Source of the DNA: Klebsiella planticola ATCC 33531
GTDB taxonomy: Bacteria; Pseudomonadota; Gammaproteobacteria; Enterobacterales; Enterobacteriaceae
Length of the DNA: 64,000 nt
Assembly (NCBI RefSeq): GCF_000735435.1
Contig: NZ_JMPP01000055.1
Span: forward strand, 186,001 to 250,000
Direction: 5' to 3'
The first letter of the stretch is position 1. Each line of letters begins with the position of its first letter. Shown here piece after piece: positions 10,117-21,418 of the stretch. Below the pieces are notes generated by a model, which worked only from the letters and a program-made list of their open reading frames with translations, was not told the DNA's origin and searched no databases. Made by a program: the position numbers and the translations under genes.

Positions 10117-11769
10117 ATGTTTTGTGTGCAATGTGAACAAACCATCCGTACCCCGGCAGGGAACGGCTGCTCTTACGCGCAGGGTATGTGCGGTAAAACG
10201 GCAGAAACGTCCGATCTCCAGGATCTGCTGATTGCTTCCCTACAAGGTCTGTCCGCATGGGCGGTAAAGGCCCGTGAATATGGCATCATCAATCATGATG
10301 TTGATAATTTTGCCCCGCGCGCATTTTTCTCCACGCTGACCAACGTTAACTTCGATTCCCCGCGTATTGTTGGCTACGCGCGTGAGGCGATTGCCATGCG
10401 CGACGCGCTGAAAGCACAATGCCTGAGCGTTGATGCGACCGCCAGCGTCGATAACCCGATGGCCGATCTGCAGCTGGCGAGCGACGATCTCGGCGACCTG
10501 CAGCGCCAGGCGGCGGAATTTACCCCCAACAAAGACAAAGCGGCTATTGGCGAGAACATTCTCGGCCTGCGTCTGCTGTGCCTGTACGGCCTGAAAGGCG
10601 CAGCGGCCTATATGGAGCACGCGCACGTTCTCGGTCAGTACGACAATGACATTTATGCGCAGTACCACAAAATCATGGCCTGGTTAGGCACCTGGCCCGC
10701 CGATCTGAACGCTCTGCTGGAGTGCTCAATGGAAATCGGCCAGATGAACTTCAAAGTAATGAGCATTCTGGATGCCGGTGAAACCACTCAATATGGCCAT
10801 CCGACCCCGACTCAGGTCAACGTCAAAGCGACCGAAGGCAAGTGCATCCTGATCTCTGGCCACGACCTGAAAGATCTCTACAATCTGCTGCAACAAACCG
10901 AAGGCACCGGCGTCAATGTCTATACCCACGGTGAAATGCTGCCGGCGCACGGCTATCCGGAGCTGCGTAAATTCAAACATCTGATCGGTAACTACGGTAG
11001 CGGCTGGCAAAATCAGCAGGTAGAATTTGCCCGCTTCCCTGGCCCTATCGTGATGACCTCGAACTGCATTATCGACCCGACCGTTGGCGCCTATGATGAC
11101 CGTATCTGGACCCGCAGCATTGTCGGCTGGCCGGGCGTCAATCACCTCGAGGGGGATGATTTTGCTCCGGTTATCGCTCAGGCACAGCAGATGGCGGGCT
11201 TCCCGTACAGCGAAATTCCACACCTGATCACCGTCGGCTTCGGTCGCCAGACGCTGCTCGGCGCCGCGGATACCCTTATCGACCTGGTGAGCCGTGAAAA
11301 ACTGCGCCATATCTTCCTGGTCGGCGGCTGCGACGGCGCGCGCGGTGAACGTAACTACTTCACCGATTTCGCCACCAGCGTCCCGGATGACTGCCTGATC
11401 CTGACCCTGGCCTGCGGTAAATACCGCTTTAACAAACTGGACTTCGGCGATATCGAAGGTCTGCCGCGTCTGGTCGATGCCGGTCAGTGCAACGACGCCT
11501 ACTCGGCGATTATTCTGGCGGTCACCCTCGCGGAGAAACTGGGCTGCGGCGTCAACGATCTCCCGCTCTCGCTGGTGCTCTCCTGGTTTGAGCAAAAAGC
11601 GATTGTTATTCTGCTGACCCTGCTTGCGCTGGGGGTGAAGAACATCGTGACCGGTCCAACCGCGCCGGGCTTCTTCACGCCGGACCTGCTGGCGATTCTC
11701 AATGAGAAGTTTGGCCTGCGTTCAGTGACCACCGTAGAAGAAGACATGCAGCAGCTGCTAAGCGCGTAA
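10117..11769 (+). CDS. hcp: Hcp, hybrid-cluster protein (NO reductase)
   Basis: Anaerobic cytosolic enzyme with a 4Fe-2S-2O hybrid cluster. In E. coli it is a high-affinity NO reductase and, with its reductase Hcr, drives S-nitrosylation under anaerobic nitrate respiration. The 550-residue product equals E. coli class II Hcp. N-terminal cysteines C3, C6, C18 and C25 (MFCVQCEQ...[13 protein letters not shown]) ligate the accessory cluster. Cys-rich C-terminal motifs [19 protein letters not shown] and [10 protein letters not shown] supply the hybrid-cluster ligands. The start at 10117 places C3 correctly and follows AAAAAGGTGTG; an ATG 12 codons upstream lies inside the NsrR-like site. hcr follows after 11 bp. 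Confidence 0.97.
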   Translation: MFCVQCEQTIRTPAGNGCSYAQGMCGKTAETSDLQDLLIASLQGLSAWAVKAREYGIINHDVDNFAPRAFFSTLTNVNFDSPRIVGYAREAIAMRDALKAQCLSVDATASVDNPMADLQLASDDLGDLQRQAAEFTPNKDKAAIGENILGLRLLCLYGLKGAAAYMEHAHVLGQYDNDIYAQYHKIMAWLGTWPADLNALLECSMEIGQMNFKVMSILDAGETTQYGHPTPTQVNVKATEGKCILISGHDLKDLYNLLQQTEGTGVNVYTHGEMLPAHGYPELRKFKHLIGNYGSGWQNQQVEFARFPGPIVMTSNCIIDPTVGAYDDRIWTRSIVGWPGVNHLEGDDFAPVIAQAQQMAGFPYSEIPHLITVGFGRQTLLGAADTLIDLVSREKLRHIFLVGGCDGARGERNYFTDFATSVPDDCLILTLACGKYRFNKLDFGDIEGLPRLVDAGQCNDAYSAIILAVTLAEKLGCGVNDLPLSLVLSWFEQKAIVILLTLLALGVKNIVTGPTAPGFFTPDLLAILNEKFGLRSVTTVEEDMQQLLSA

Positions 11770-11780
11770 GGAGCGAGAGA

Positions 11781-12749
11781 ATGACCATGCCAACCCATCA
11801 GTGCCCGTGGCGGATGCAGGTTCATCACATCCATCAGGAGACGCCGGATGTCTGGACGATTTCGTTGCTCTGCCACGACTATTATCCGTACCGTGCCGGG
11901 CAGTACGCGCTGGTGAGCGTGCGCAATTCGGCAGAGACGCTGCGCGCTTACACCCTTTCGTCGACGCCGGGGGTCAGCGAATACATTACGCTGACCGTTC
12001 GCCGGATTGACGAGGGAGCCGGCTCACAGTGGCTGACCCGTCAGCTCAAACGCGGTGATTATCTCTGGCTGTCCGACGCGATGGGTGAGTTCACCTGTGA
12101 AGATAAAGCGGAAGACAAGTTCCTGATGCTGGCCGCCGGCTGCGGCGTGACCCCGATTATGTCGATGCGCCGCTGGTTGGCAAAATATCGTCCACAGGCC
12201 GATGTGCAGGTGATTTACAATGTTCGCTCGCCTCAGGATGTGATTTTCGCCGATGAGTGGCGACAGCACCCGGTGACGCTGGTGGCGGAAAATAACGCTA
12301 CCCACGGTTTTGTCGCCGGGCGTCTGACCACGGAGTTACTGAAAAGCGTGCCGGACCTCGCAACCCGTACGGTAATGACCTGCGGACCTGCGCCCTATAT
12401 GGATTGGGTCGAGCAGGAAGTGACCGCCCTTGGCGTAACGCGCTTCTTTAAAGAAAAGTTCTTTACGCCGGTTGCACAAGCGGCCACCGCCGGACTGAAG
12501 TTCACCAAACTGCAGCCGGCGAAGGCGTTTTATGCACCGGTCGGCACCACGCTGCTGGAGGCGCTGGAAAGCAACCAGGTGCCGGTGACCGTCGCCTGCC
12601 GCGCGGGGGTGTGCGGCTGCTGCAAAACCAAAGTGGTTTCCGGTGAATATACCGTCAGCAGTACCATGACGTTAACCGATGCGGAAATCGCTGAGGGTTA
12701 CGTGCTGGCCTGCTCCTGCCATCCGCAGGGGGATTTGGTTCTCGCCTGA
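11781..12749 (+). CDS. hcr: Hcr, NADH:Hcp oxidoreductase
   Basis: Cytosolic flavo-iron-sulfur reductase that passes electrons from NADH to Hcp. The 322-residue product equals E. coli. An FAD-binding domain (LRAYTLSSTPG near residue 54) is followed by an NAD-binding domain (AAGCGVTPIMSM and TCGPAPYMDWVEQE). A C-terminal plant-type 2Fe-2S domain carries CRAGVCGCC and the distal cysteine in ACSCHPQGD. It is in an operon with hcp (11-bp gap, GGAGCGAGAG ribosome site). Confidence 0.96.
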   Translation: MTMPTHQCPWRMQVHHIHQETPDVWTISLLCHDYYPYRAGQYALVSVRNSAETLRAYTLSSTPGVSEYITLTVRRIDEGAGSQWLTRQLKRGDYLWLSDAMGEFTCEDKAEDKFLMLAAGCGVTPIMSMRRWLAKYRPQADVQVIYNVRSPQDVIFADEWRQHPVTLVAENNATHGFVAGRLTTELLKSVPDLATRTVMTCGPAPYMDWVEQEVTALGVTRFFKEKFFTPVAQAATAGLKFTKLQPAKAFYAPVGTTLLEALESNQVPVTVACRAGVCGCCKTKVVSGEYTVSSTMTLTDAEIAEGYVLACSCHPQGDLVLA

Positions 12750-12810
12750 TCGTAGACTTGTCCGACCTACGAGAGCCGTTGTCGTTTTGTCGGTCGGGTC
12801 AACACCGCGC

Positions 12811-12896
12811 CACCCGACACAAATGCCCGGTGGCGCTAACGCTTACCGGGCCTACGAGAGTCGCTGTAGGCCGGATAAGCGCAGCGCCATCCGGCA
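12811..12896. repeat. REP/BIME cluster after hcr
   Basis: Two inverted REP-like palindromes (units CGGTGGCGCTAACGCTTACCG and GGCCGGATAAGCGCAGCGCC, the first overlapping the GCCTACGAGAG spacer). This is the standard enterobacterial interspersed palindrome arrangement. It fills the space between the convergent hcr and doxX-like genes. Confidence 0.75.
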
Positions 12897-12901
12897 ATTC
12901 C

Positions 12902-13336
12902 TCATCGCCAGACCGAATTTCCCACCACCGAGAAACGCCCCGCCCCAAGACAGGCAATCGCCAGCGCGCCAATAAAGAAATAGACCAGACTCTCAATTGC
13001 CCAGGCCCCGGTTTTATCCAGCGATCCGGTTTCGCCGATTCCCACCATCAGCCAGGCCACGATCATCGTAAACGCCAGTACCAGCGCCGCCGGGCGGGTA
13101 AGGATCCCCAGAATCAGCAGACAAGGCGCAACCACCTCCCCCACCAGTACGCCATAGGCGATAAAACCGGGCAATCCTTTGGCCACCAGCATACCGCTAA
13201 TGCCGTCCACGCCAGCAACAAGCTTATGCAATCCGTGAAACAGCATCAGCCCACCCACTGCAAGTCGTAACAAGAGTTTGCCGACATCATCATGTGAAAA
13301 CATTTTATTAACAGCATTTAACAGCGATTTAACCAT
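12902..13336 (-). CDS. DoxX-family inner-membrane protein
   Basis: Member of the DoxX/YphA family of small four-helix membrane proteins. Some relatives are linked to redox or thiol stress, but the function of this one is unknown. The 144-residue product has a short amphipathic start ([17 protein letters not shown]). Membrane segments follow near 20-38 ([19 protein letters not shown], with the conserved HGxxK), 55-75, 82-100 and 115-135. The start at 13336 follows AGGAA at about 10 bp. It is divergent from poxB and absent from this position in E. coli K-12, so it is probably a genus-level addition. Confidence 0.85.
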   Translation of the reverse strand: MVKSLLNAVNKMFSHDDVGKLLLRLAVGGLMLFHGLHKLVAGVDGISGMLVAKGLPGFIAYGVLVGEVVAPCLLILGILTRPAALVLAFTMIVAWLMVGIGETGSLDKTGAWAIESLVYFFIGALAIACLGAGRFSVVGNSVWR

Positions 13337-13488
13337 TTGAAATGATTCCTGTTTACCGTCTGGTGTGTCGACACAATATGCGGGATTGGCGAACAATAAA
13401 ACCAGCGGAAAATGAGGGGGACCGGCGGGCGGAACGGTCAGTTTCATCTAAGCTTGTAAGCGTTATCACAAAAAGGAGATGGAGAACC

Positions 13489-15207
13489 ATGAAGCAAACT
13501 GTGGCGGCATACATAGCAAAAACACTTGAACAGGCCGGCGTAAAACGCATATGGGGCGTCACCGGCGACTCCCTCAATGGACTGAGCGATAGCCTGAACC
13601 GGATGGGCACCATTGCCTGGATGCCCACCCGACATGAAGAAGTCGCCGCCTTTGCGGCAGGCGCCGAAGCGCAGTTAACCGGTGAACTGGCGGTTTGCGC
13701 AGGTTCGTGCGGCCCGGGTAACCTCCATCTGATTAACGGCCTTTTTGACTGCCATCGCAACCACGTTCCCGTGGTGGCCATCGCCGCCCATATTCCCTCC
13801 AGTGAAATCGGCAGCGGCTATTTTCAGGAAACCCATCCGCAGGAGCTGTTCCGCGAATGCAGCCACTATTGCGAGCTGGTCTCCACGCCAGAGCAAATCC
13901 CGCAGGTGCTGGCAATAGCGATGCGCAAAGCGGTGATTAACCGTGGCGTATCGGTGGTCGTGCTGCCCGGCGACGTGGCGCTGAAAGCCGCGCCGGAGAA
14001 CGCCAGCACTCATTGGTACGCTGCGCCGCTGCCGACGGTCACGCCGCCGGAAGAGGAGATCAAAAAGCTGGCGCAGGTACTGCGCTATTCCAGCAATATC
14101 GCCCTGCTGTGCGGCAGCGGCTGCGCCGGCGCGCACGCCGAGCTGGTCCAATTTGCCGCGAAATTAAAAGCCCCTGTCGTTCATGCCCTGCGTGGCAAAG
14201 AGCACGTTGAGTATGACAACCCCTATGATGTCGGGATGACCGGACTGATTGGCTTCTCCTCAGGTTTCCATACCATGATGAATGCCGATACCCTGGTGCT
14301 GCTTGGAACCCAGTTCCCCTACCGGGCCTTCTACCCCACCGACGCCAAAATCATCCAGATTGATATCAACCCCGGCAGCATCGGCGCCCACAGCAAAGTC
14401 GATATGGCGCTGGTCGGCGATATTAAATCCACGCTCGGCGCGCTGCTGCCGCATCTGGAAGAGAAAACCGACCGCGCGTTTCTGGATAAAGCCCTTGAGC
14501 ACTACCGCGAAGCGCGTAAAGGACTCGATGACCTGGCGAAACCAAGCGACAAAGCGATTCACCCGCAGTATCTGGCGCAGCAGATCGGCCATTTTGCCGC
14601 CGACGACGCAATTTTCACCTGCGACGTCGGGACGCCAACCGTCTGGGCCGCCCGCTATCTGAAAATGAACGGCCGACGCCGCCTGATCGGGTCGTTTAAC
14701 CACGGTTCGATGGCTAACGCCATGCCGCAGGCGATTGGCGCCAAGGCGACAGCGCCGGATCGCCAGGTGGTGGCGATGTGCGGCGACGGCGGTTTCAGCA
14801 TGTTAATGGGCGACTTCCTCTCGCTGGCGCAAATGAAGCTGCCGGTAAAAATTATCATTTTTAACAATAGCGTCCTCGGCTTCGTGGCAATGGAAATGAA
14901 AGCCGGAGGCTATCTGACCGACGGCACCGAATTGCACGACACGAATTTCGCCCGCATTGCTGAAGCCTGCGGGATCACAGGGATCCGCGTCGAAAAAGCC
15001 AGCGAGGTCGATAGCGCGTTACAGACCGCGTTTAGTACCGATGGTCCGGTACTGGTGGATGTTGTCGTCGCCAAAGAGGAGCTGGCCATTCCGCCACAGA
15101 TCAAACTGGAGCAGGCCAAAGGGTTTAGTCTGTACATGCTGCGCGCCATTATCAGCGGACGCGGCGATGAGGTAATCGAACTGGCGAAAACCAACTGGCT
15201 CAGGTAA
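13489..15207 (+). CDS. poxB: PoxB, pyruvate:ubiquinone oxidoreductase
   Basis: Peripheral membrane thiamine-diphosphate flavoenzyme that decarboxylates pyruvate to acetate and CO2 and reduces ubiquinone, mainly in stationary phase under RpoS in E. coli. The 572-residue product equals E. coli. N-terminal PYR domain: catalytic Glu in [13 protein letters not shown]. Central FAD domain. C-terminal PP domain: Mg-TPP motif [10 protein letters not shown]...NNS. The C-terminal amphipathic lipid-binding peptide ends AKTNWLR. The start has AAAAGGAGATGGAG upstream. It heads the poxB-ltaE-ybjT series. Confidence 0.97.
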   Translation: MKQTVAAYIAKTLEQAGVKRIWGVTGDSLNGLSDSLNRMGTIAWMPTRHEEVAAFAAGAEAQLTGELAVCAGSCGPGNLHLINGLFDCHRNHVPVVAIAAHIPSSEIGSGYFQETHPQELFRECSHYCELVSTPEQIPQVLAIAMRKAVINRGVSVVVLPGDVALKAAPENASTHWYAAPLPTVTPPEEEIKKLAQVLRYSSNIALLCGSGCAGAHAELVQFAAKLKAPVVHALRGKEHVEYDNPYDVGMTGLIGFSSGFHTMMNADTLVLLGTQFPYRAFYPTDAKIIQIDINPGSIGAHSKVDMALVGDIKSTLGALLPHLEEKTDRAFLDKALEHYREARKGLDDLAKPSDKAIHPQYLAQQIGHFAADDAIFTCDVGTPTVWAARYLKMNGRRRLIGSFNHGSMANAMPQAIGAKATAPDRQVVAMCGDGGFSMLMGDFLSLAQMKLPVKIIIFNNSVLGFVAMEMKAGGYLTDGTELHDTNFARIAEACGITGIRVEKASEVDSALQTAFSTDGPVLVDVVVAKEELAIPPQIKLEQAKGFSLYMLRAIISGRGDEVIELAKTNWLR

Positions 15208-15356
15208 AACATTCTTTTAGTTAATACCTGAAATCATGCCCGATGCCGTGATGCGGCGCGCCCGAGAATCCCCGACGACAGCACCACGCCTGTCGCCGGG
15301 GTCAGAAAAGGCGCGCCACAGCCGCCTGCGGGATGAGCCACCCAGAAGGAAATGCC

Positions 15357-16358
15357 GTGATAGATTTACGCAGTGATACCGTAACCCGCCCATCACCCGC
15401 CATGCTGGAGGCGATGATGGCCGCCCCGGTCGGAGACGACGTGTATGGTGACGATCCAACGGTAAATGAACTTCAGCGCTACGCCGCCCAGCTGGCCGGT
15501 AAAGAAGCCGCGCTGTTCCTGCCCACCGGTACCCAGGCTAATCTGGTCGGCCTGCTGAGCCACTGCCAGCGCGGCGAAGAGTATATCGTCGGCCAGGGCG
15601 CGCATAACTATCTGTATGAAGCGGGCGGTGCGGCGGTACTGGGTAGCATTCAGCCGCAGCCGATAGACGCCGCCGCAGACGGCACTCTGCCGCTGGATAA
15701 AGTCGCCGCGAAGATTAAACCTGACGATATCCACTTTGCCCCAACTCGCCTGCTGAGCCTCGAAAATACCCATAACGGTAAGGTTCTGCCACGCGACTAT
15801 CTCAAAGAAGCCTGGCAATTTACCCGCGAGCGCAATCTGGCGCTGCACGTTGACGGCGCGCGTATCTTCAATGCGGTCGTGGAATACGATTGTGAGCTGC
15901 GGGATATCGCCCAATATTGCGACTCTTTTACTATCTGTCTTTCTAAAGGATTGGGCACGCCGGTCGGCTCGCTGCTGATCGGTAGCCACGAGTACATTCG
16001 CCGCGCCACCCGCTGGCGGAAAATGGTCGGCGGCGGCATGCGCCAGGCCGGTATTCTGGCGGCGGCAGGCCTCTATGCCCTGCAAAACAACGTCCAACGG
16101 TTAAAAGAGGACCACGACAATGCGGCGTGGATGGCCGGGCAGCTCAGCGCAATGGGCGCCGACGTGACCCGGCATGATACCAACATGGTGTTTGTCCGCG
16201 TGGGAGAAGAACACGCCGAAGCGCTGGGCGCATTTATGCAGCAGCGCGGCGTGCTGATCAATGCCTCGCCGATCGTGCGCCTGGTCACCCATCTGGATGT
16301 CAGCCGCCAGCAGCTTGCGGACGTCGTCGGCCACTGGCAGGCATTTTTGCAGCGCTAA
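15357..16358 (+). CDS. ltaE: LtaE, low-specificity L-threonine aldolase
   Basis: PLP enzyme that cleaves L-threonine and L-allo-threonine to glycine and acetaldehyde and also acts on related beta-hydroxy amino acids. The 333-residue product equals E. coli. The start is a GTG ([22 protein letters not shown]) preceded by AGAAGGAAATG. The PLP lysine lies in [14 protein letters not shown] (about residue 197), and the cofactor Asp in [10 protein letters not shown]. ybjT begins 10 bp after its stop, so the two are very likely cotranscribed. Confidence 0.96.
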   Translation: MIDLRSDTVTRPSPAMLEAMMAAPVGDDVYGDDPTVNELQRYAAQLAGKEAALFLPTGTQANLVGLLSHCQRGEEYIVGQGAHNYLYEAGGAAVLGSIQPQPIDAAADGTLPLDKVAAKIKPDDIHFAPTRLLSLENTHNGKVLPRDYLKEAWQFTRERNLALHVDGARIFNAVVEYDCELRDIAQYCDSFTICLSKGLGTPVGSLLIGSHEYIRRATRWRKMVGGGMRQAGILAAAGLYALQNNVQRLKEDHDNAAWMAGQLSAMGADVTRHDTNMVFVRVGEEHAEALGAFMQQRGVLINASPIVRLVTHLDVSRQQLADVVGHWQAFLQR

Positions 16359-16368
16359 GGAGCCCGGC

Positions 16369-17802
16369 GTGTCGCAACGAATTCTGGTGCTCGGCGCCAG
16401 CGGCTATATCGGCCAGCATCTGGTGCAGGCATTAAGCGAGCAGGGTTACCCGGTGCTGGCGGCGGCACGCCATGTCGACAGGCTGCAGAAACTCAATCTT
16501 CCGGGCGTAAGCTGCCATCCGCTCGATCTTAACCAGCCGCAGGGGCTTTCCGCCCTGCTGGCGCAGGTGGATACCATTTATTATCTGGTGCACGGGATGG
16601 GCGAAGGCGGCGATTTTATTGCGCACGAACGTCGGGTCGCGGTCAACGTTCGCGATGCCCTGCGCGTCACGCCGGTCCGGCAGCTGATTTTTCTCAGCTC
16701 CCTGCAGGCGCCGGAAGCCGAACAATCGGATCATCTGCGCGCCAGGCAAATCACCGCCGACATTCTGCGGGAATCCGCCGTACCGGTCACCGAACTGCGG
16801 GCGGGAATTATCATCGGCGCCGGCTCCGCCGCTTTCGAAGTGATGCGCGATATGGTCTACAACCTGCCGATCCTGACGCCACCGCGCTGGGTTCGCTCGC
16901 GAACGACGCCTGTCGCTCTGGAAAACCTGCTCTATTATCTGGTGCAGCTGCTTCACCATCCGGCCAGCGCTCATCGCGTACTGGAGGCCGCCGGACCAGA
17001 AATATTAAGCTACCAACAGCAGTTCACTCGCTTTATGGCAGTGAGCGGCAAACATCGCCTGTTAATCCCGATCCCCTTCCCCACCCGCTGGATTTCGGTG
17101 TGGTTTCTCAACGTGATTACGTCGGTCCCTCCGACTATCGCCCGGGCATTGATTCAGGGGTTAAAGCACGATCTGATCGCCGACGATCGCACCCTGCGCG
17201 CGCTGATCCCCCAGACGCTGCTCTCCTTTGATGAAGCGGTGCGCCGCACGCTAAAAGAGGAAGAGCAGCTCGCCAACTCCAGCGACTGGGGCTATGACGC
17301 CCAGGCGTTTGCCCGCTGGCGGCCGGAGTATGGCTACTATCCTAAACAGGCCGGTTGTACGGTGAGCACCCACGCCAGCGCGGCGGCGCTGTGGCAGGTG
17401 GTCAATCAAATCGGCGGCAAAGAGGGTTACTTCTTTGGCAATATTCTGTGGCGGATCCGCGGGGCGATGGACCTGTTGGTCGGCCACCGGCTGGCGAAAG
17501 GTCGTCCCGATCGTGCCAACCTACGGACCGGTGATACGGTGGACAGCTGGAAGGTCATTATCGTCGAACCGCAAAAGCAGCTAACCTTATTATTCGGCAT
17601 GAAAGCGCCGGGTCTTGGACGCCTGAGTTTTACGCTGAGCGACAAAGGCGATCGCCGCGAACTGGATGTCCGCGCCTGGTGGCATCCTCACGGCATGCCC
17701 GGGCTGTTCTATTGGCTGCTGATGATCCCGGCGCATCTGTTTATCTTTCGCGGTATGGCGCGACGCATTGCCCGGCTGGCCGAACAAATCACAGGCAAAT
17801 AG
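16369..17802 (+). CDS. ybjT: YbjT, NAD(P)-binding SDR-like protein with DUF2867
   Basis: Atypical short-chain dehydrogenase/reductase family protein of unknown substrate. The 477-residue product matches E. coli YbjT. The start is GTG, giving [22 protein letters not shown], whose GxSGYIG is the Rossmann dinucleotide motif. The usual catalytic Tyr-x3-Lys is not obvious. A C-terminal region from about 330 (DUF2867, SRPBCC-like) ends in a hydrophobic stretch [15 protein letters not shown] that may contact the membrane. The frame can be extended 36 codons upstream, but that part lies inside ltaE. Confidence 0.93.
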   Translation: MSQRILVLGASGYIGQHLVQALSEQGYPVLAAARHVDRLQKLNLPGVSCHPLDLNQPQGLSALLAQVDTIYYLVHGMGEGGDFIAHERRVAVNVRDALRVTPVRQLIFLSSLQAPEAEQSDHLRARQITADILRESAVPVTELRAGIIIGAGSAAFEVMRDMVYNLPILTPPRWVRSRTTPVALENLLYYLVQLLHHPASAHRVLEAAGPEILSYQQQFTRFMAVSGKHRLLIPIPFPTRWISVWFLNVITSVPPTIARALIQGLKHDLIADDRTLRALIPQTLLSFDEAVRRTLKEEEQLANSSDWGYDAQAFARWRPEYGYYPKQAGCTVSTHASAAALWQVVNQIGGKEGYFFGNILWRIRGAMDLLVGHRLAKGRPDRANLRTGDTVDSWKVIIVEPQKQLTLLFGMKAPGLGRLSFTLSDKGDRRELDVRAWWHPHGMPGLFYWLLMIPAHLFIFRGMARRIARLAEQITGK

Positions 17803-17898
17803 GCAGTATGTGTGGCATTCTTTCATCATTCTCATTGCATCATGAGGAGAATCACGGAAAAATGCGCACGAAATTCTTTTCTGGGACAGTAGGTTGAT

Positions 17899-18912
17899 AT
17901 GAAGGTACTGGTTACCGGTGCGACCAGCGGATTAGGCCGCAACGCGGTGGAATATCTGCGTCATCAAGGCATCAGCGTCAGAGCCACCGGGCGTAATGAA
18001 GCGATGGGCAAGCTTCTGAGCAAAATGGGCGCCGAGTTTGTGCCTGCTGATTTAACCGAACTGGTTTCTTCGCAGGCCAAAGTGATGCTCGCCGGTATCG
18101 ATACCCTGTGGCACTGTTCAAGCTTTACCTCTCCCTGGGGTACACAGCAGGCTTTTGATCTCGCTAACGTGCGGGCTACCCGCCGTCTCGGAGAGTGGGC
18201 CGTTGCCTGGGGCGTGCGTAATTTCGTTCATATCTCCTCCCCGTCGCTCTACTTTGATTATCACCATCATCGCGATGTGCAGGAAGATTTCCGTCCGCAG
18301 CGTTTCGCCAATGAATTTGCCCGCAGCAAGGCGGCCAGCGAAGAGGTCATTCATCTGCTGGCCCAGGCGAACCCCAACACCCGCTTTACCATTCTGCGTC
18401 CGCAAAGCCTGTTCGGCCCCCATGATAAAGTGTTTATTCCTCGCCTGGCGCAAATGATGCAGCACTACGGTAGCGTCCTGCTTCCGCGCGGCGGCAGCGC
18501 GCTGGTTGATATGACCTATTATGAAAATGCGGTACATGCGATGTGGCTCGCCAGCCAGCCACAGTGCGATCATTTGCCCTCTGGCCGCGCCTGGAATATC
18601 ACCAACGGCGAACCGCGCACGCTGCACAGCATCGTGCAGAAGCTGATTGATGAACTGGGCATTAAATGCCGGATCCGCTCAGTGCCCTACCCGATGCTGG
18701 ATATTATCGCCCGCAGTATGGAGCATTTTGGCAACAAGTCCGCCAGGGAACCCGCCTTTACCCACTACGGCGTCTCCAAGCTGAACTTTGATTTTACCCT
18801 CGATATCTCCCGCGCTCAGCAAGAGCTGGGCTATCAACCCGTGGTCACGCTGGATGACGGCATTATTCGCACCGCCGCCTGGCTGAAGGACCACGGGAAA
18901 TTACACCGCTAG
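17899..18912 (+). CDS. ybjS: YbjS, NAD-dependent epimerase/3-beta-HSD-like protein
   Basis: Extended SDR family protein, 337 residues as in E. coli; the substrate is unknown. N-terminal Rossmann motif [14 protein letters not shown] (about 7-20). Central [19 protein letters not shown] precedes a Ser/Tyr-containing active region, with [10 protein letters not shown] giving a candidate catalytic Lys. It follows ybjT by about 96 bp in the same direction, with a readable leader, and converges on amiD with only 7 bp between stops. Confidence 0.93.
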   Translation: MKVLVTGATSGLGRNAVEYLRHQGISVRATGRNEAMGKLLSKMGAEFVPADLTELVSSQAKVMLAGIDTLWHCSSFTSPWGTQQAFDLANVRATRRLGEWAVAWGVRNFVHISSPSLYFDYHHHRDVQEDFRPQRFANEFARSKAASEEVIHLLAQANPNTRFTILRPQSLFGPHDKVFIPRLAQMMQHYGSVLLPRGGSALVDMTYYENAVHAMWLASQPQCDHLPSGRAWNITNGEPRTLHSIVQKLIDELGIKCRIRSVPYPMLDIIARSMEHFGNKSAREPAFTHYGVSKLNFDFTLDISRAQQELGYQPVVTLDDGIIRTAAWLKDHGKLHR

Positions 18913-18919
18913 CCTCAGG

Positions 18920-19747
18920 TTATCCCTGGCCATACTTTTCCAGCAGCGCATCGGAGATGGCCTGGGTTTCAGCATCGGCGACGCCATCCCAGCGCGCCGG
19001 GCGGAAGTGCATCTGAAAGGCCATAATGACTCGTTTCTGTTGCGCCGGGGTCATCTCTGGCGTGACCTGATAGCCATAGCGGGAGAGCGTATCCAGCAGT
19101 TCAGCGCTATCAACCGGTTGATACGATGGCCGACCGTTGAGATAAAACGCCACCCGACTGGCATCCGGCCATGCGCCAATACCTTGCCCGGCCAGCTGCC
19201 GCCATGGGAATAACGGCCCGGGATCGTCCTTACGCTGCGGGGCAATATCGGCGTGGGCAACCACGTTTTGCGGCGCAATGTGGTAGCGGGAAATAATATC
19301 TTTTGCCAACGGAATCAGTGCGTTAATCTGCGCCGGGTTGAACGGTGTAAAGCTTTTCACCCCCGCGCTCTTCTGCCAGCCGCGGTTCTCCAGTTCAATG
19401 CCAATAGACGTATCGTTAATGCGTGTACTGCCGCGCCAGAAGCTAATCCCGGCATGCCAGGCCAAATCTTGTTCCGGCACCAGTTGCCAGATCCGCGGTT
19501 TGCCCTGATACAGCGGCGGCTGCTCGGGGATCAGATAGTGGGAGCTGACCTGATTGTCCGTCAGGGTCGCCAGGGAAACGTCAAAGTCATCGGCGGTATA
19601 GTGAATGACTAAGACTTTCACTCTCGGGTAGGCTGCCTGCGCCGGATGGCGGGTATCGAGCTGGTAACCGTCGCGGTCAATAATCCCTTTTTCTGCGCTA
19701 CAACCGGCCAGCAGCAGTAAGAGCGCGATAAGTCCAGAACGTTTCAT
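18920..19747 (-). CDS. amiD: AmiD, outer-membrane N-acetylmuramoyl-L-alanine amidase
   Basis: Zinc amidase that cleaves the bond between MurNAc or anhydro-MurNAc and L-alanine in peptidoglycan, acting from the inner face of the outer membrane. The 275-residue product is a lipoprotein: MKRSGLIALLLLLAGCS gives lipobox LAGC with Cys at about 16. The Amidase_2 zinc ligands are His in VLVIHYTADDFD and His and Asp in VVAHADIAPQRKDDPG. A C-terminal peptidoglycan-binding-like helical domain follows (about 190-270). The start at 19747 is chosen because it begins the signal peptide; upstream codons are not signal-like. Confidence 0.95.
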   Translation of the reverse strand: MKRSGLIALLLLLAGCSAEKGIIDRDGYQLDTRHPAQAAYPRVKVLVIHYTADDFDVSLATLTDNQVSSHYLIPEQPPLYQGKPRIWQLVPEQDLAWHAGISFWRGSTRINDTSIGIELENRGWQKSAGVKSFTPFNPAQINALIPLAKDIISRYHIAPQNVVAHADIAPQRKDDPGPLFPWRQLAGQGIGAWPDASRVAFYLNGRPSYQPVDSAELLDTLSRYGYQVTPEMTPAQQKRVIMAFQMHFRPARWDGVADAETQAISDALLEKYGQG

Positions 19748-20151
19748 CGGGAGGTCATCCCCCAACATACGGTGAGTCGGGCCATCAGTCAGATCCTTAT
19801 ATAAACCACCTTCCGCCAATGTCGATAGCGGCTTGACTCATGATAAACCATGAACTCAACGCTGTCTGCCGGTGCCATTTTGCAAATTTCACAGCCGTAA
19901 TACATAAGGTAAATTTATACTAACCACTGTTTAAAATGAGATTAAGTAGAGTCTTAACTACTCTTTTGAAAAAAGACGCCACAAATCATAAACCCGGAGT
20001 CATCTTTTCCTTATCAGTACACGAGTTAGCGATCATAGTTTTGTAGTATTTAGCTTGAAAAAAAAATTCACTTGATTCAATCTGGAGCCGCTCATTGGTT
20101 AGTTAAAACAAGGGCATGATGATAGCAAGTTAAACAATGGAGATTAAAAAT
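19748..20151. promoter_or_regulatory. amiD-DUF1471 intergenic region
   Basis: Roughly 400-bp gene-free, AT-rich region between divergent genes. In E. coli the DUF74 gene ybjQ follows amiD at this point; no trace of it is readable here. Promoters for both flanking genes must lie within, and a GGAG ribosome site precedes the DUF1471 gene. No operator was recognised. Confidence 0.35.
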
Positions 20152-20424
20152 ATGAAATATGCAGCTTTAGTGGCAGGTGCAGCATTGTTTTTAACCGCAA
20201 ACGCATTCTCAGCGGAAATTTTGTCCAAAGAAGATTTCGCCAAAGTGCAGACCCAGTATCAAAAAGTGGGTACCATTTCCTCTACAGGCCAGACCGCTCC
20301 TGGCGATGCGCGTGCAGAGTTGCTGAAAAAAGCTGAAGAAAAAGGTGCTGATGTTGTCGTTCTGTCTTCCGGCAACACCGACAAGAAACTTCATGTTTCT
20401 GCCAATATTTATAAGAAAAAATAA
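20152..20424 (+). CDS. DUF1471 (YhcN/BhsA-family) periplasmic protein
   Basis: Small secreted protein of the family that includes BhsA, McbA and YhcN, associated in E. coli with stress resistance and biofilm. The 90-residue product has a cleavable signal peptide ([21 protein letters not shown], cleavage after about residue 21). The single DUF1471 domain contains [10 protein letters not shown], followed by helix [21 protein letters not shown] and the final strand [12 protein letters not shown]. The start at 20152 rather than five codons earlier places GGAG 10 bp upstream. Which paralogue it is cannot be decided. Confidence 0.85.
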   Translation: MKYAALVAGAALFLTANAFSAEILSKEDFAKVQTQYQKVGTISSTGQTAPGDARAELLKKAEEKGADVVVLSSGNTDKKLHVSANIYKKK

Positions 20425-20440
20425 TTAACTTTTCTTTCTG

Positions 20441-20476
20441 AAGGGGGATTATCGCCAAATGGCGATAATCCCCCTT
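20441..20476 (+). terminator. Perfect 16-bp inverted repeat after DUF1471 gene
   Basis: AAGGGGGATTATCGCC and its exact complement, separated by AAAT, 16 bp after the stop. This is a very stable hairpin with only a weak T tail, most likely an intrinsic terminator. Confidence 0.7.
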
Positions 20477-20875
20477 GTGTATTCCTGACAAGGTTTATTT
20501 TTAGATAGCATTTAATATTTACAGCCCCTGCATATCATTATCAGATAGCGCCCCGCGCAAGACCAGCATACTCAAATTCAGATCGACACATTTTAAATTC
20601 CGCCGAAATGATTGTGGTACCACGCCACGAAATGATGTTTAACGACCGAAGTTCATTCTGGCGCCGGCGGAGTGACTATGCTTTGCGGAGATAAAAACGA
20701 GACTAAAATTTACAACCCTGCAGCTGGCAGGCGGCCAAGGAAAAAGGTCATATCGATCCTCTCTGGGCTGGTCTGTAGCAGTGGTGCGCACACGAGTGCA
20801 CTCGGTTTTATGAAATCGGTACGGAAGATATCGGTCTGGCGGGAGCCTGCCAGACGGCGCGGGCGCAAGATGCCT
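20477..20875. other. Gene-free stretch
   Basis: About 400 bp without a convincing gene. A small plus-strand frame at 20672-20965 is Arg-rich, has no recognisable domain and overlaps the remnant that follows. A short palindrome, TGTGGTACCAC, is seen near 20612. Nothing else could be supported. Confidence 0.3.
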
Positions 20876-21418
20876 TTACTCTCGCCCCAGCGCTGCGGGG
20901 ATCGCCAGCCTGCCGTAGAGAAGTGCAAGCGCTTCATCCAGCGTGATGCCTGCCACGGGATATGACGGGTGCCGCCTTACGAACTCATACACAATTAAAC
21001 GCAATAAGAATACACGCTCCTGACTGGTGAGTTCACGCGCCTGGAATGGGGAAATATGAGCGCAATTTCCCTTTAAGGGCAAAGTATTGCCATCAATAAT
21101 ATGCAGCGAATCGTTAATGGCGTTAAAGAAATCGATTCTGATATGATCTTGCCATATTTTTATAGTGTACAGTTTGGCTTTCCATCCCGAGCCGGCGGGA
21201 AACGAGGGATTTTCCCGTTTGCATATTATCAGACACCGATACGGCCAGACGCTCAACATGGACGTCATGCCCCTTAAACCCGTCGAGCCAATAGCGCTGC
21301 CTGCCGGTATCGGAAAAATATACCGCATAATCATCATCCGGTTCACCGTCCGGTCGTTTTTTTTCACAAAGCGAGGTAATAATTTTGCCCGCACTGGAGT
21401 TTATTATTTGCTATTAAA
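20876..21418 (-). pseudogene. Frameshifted remnant of an unidentified protein
   Basis: Two reverse-strand frames read like one protein interrupted by a frameshift. The upstream part (complement of about 21418-21185) encodes a run with PDGEPDDDYAVYFSDTGRQ, RYWLDGFKGHDVHVERL and LVSRRLG and then drifts to a stop. A second frame takes over near 21190 (GWKAKLYTIKIWQDHIRIDFF) and continues to a clean C-terminus, LTLDEA-like helix and LYGRLAIPAALGRE, stop at 20876. No ATG precedes the first part after its in-frame TAG. An open frame with ATG at 21394 exists, but its N-terminal part (KKNDRTVNRMMIMRYIF) looks like the wrong frame. I do not recognise the family. A real intact gene using another start cannot be excluded. 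Confidence 0.4.

Noticed and set aside
12750-12900. Possible CRISPR or small RNA after hcr
   Set aside because: Repeats are inverted REP palindromes, not regularly spaced direct repeats; no sRNA promoter recognised.
20672-20965. 97-codon plus-strand frame
   Set aside because: No domain or signal, Arg-rich, overlaps the reverse-strand remnant; no good ribosome site.
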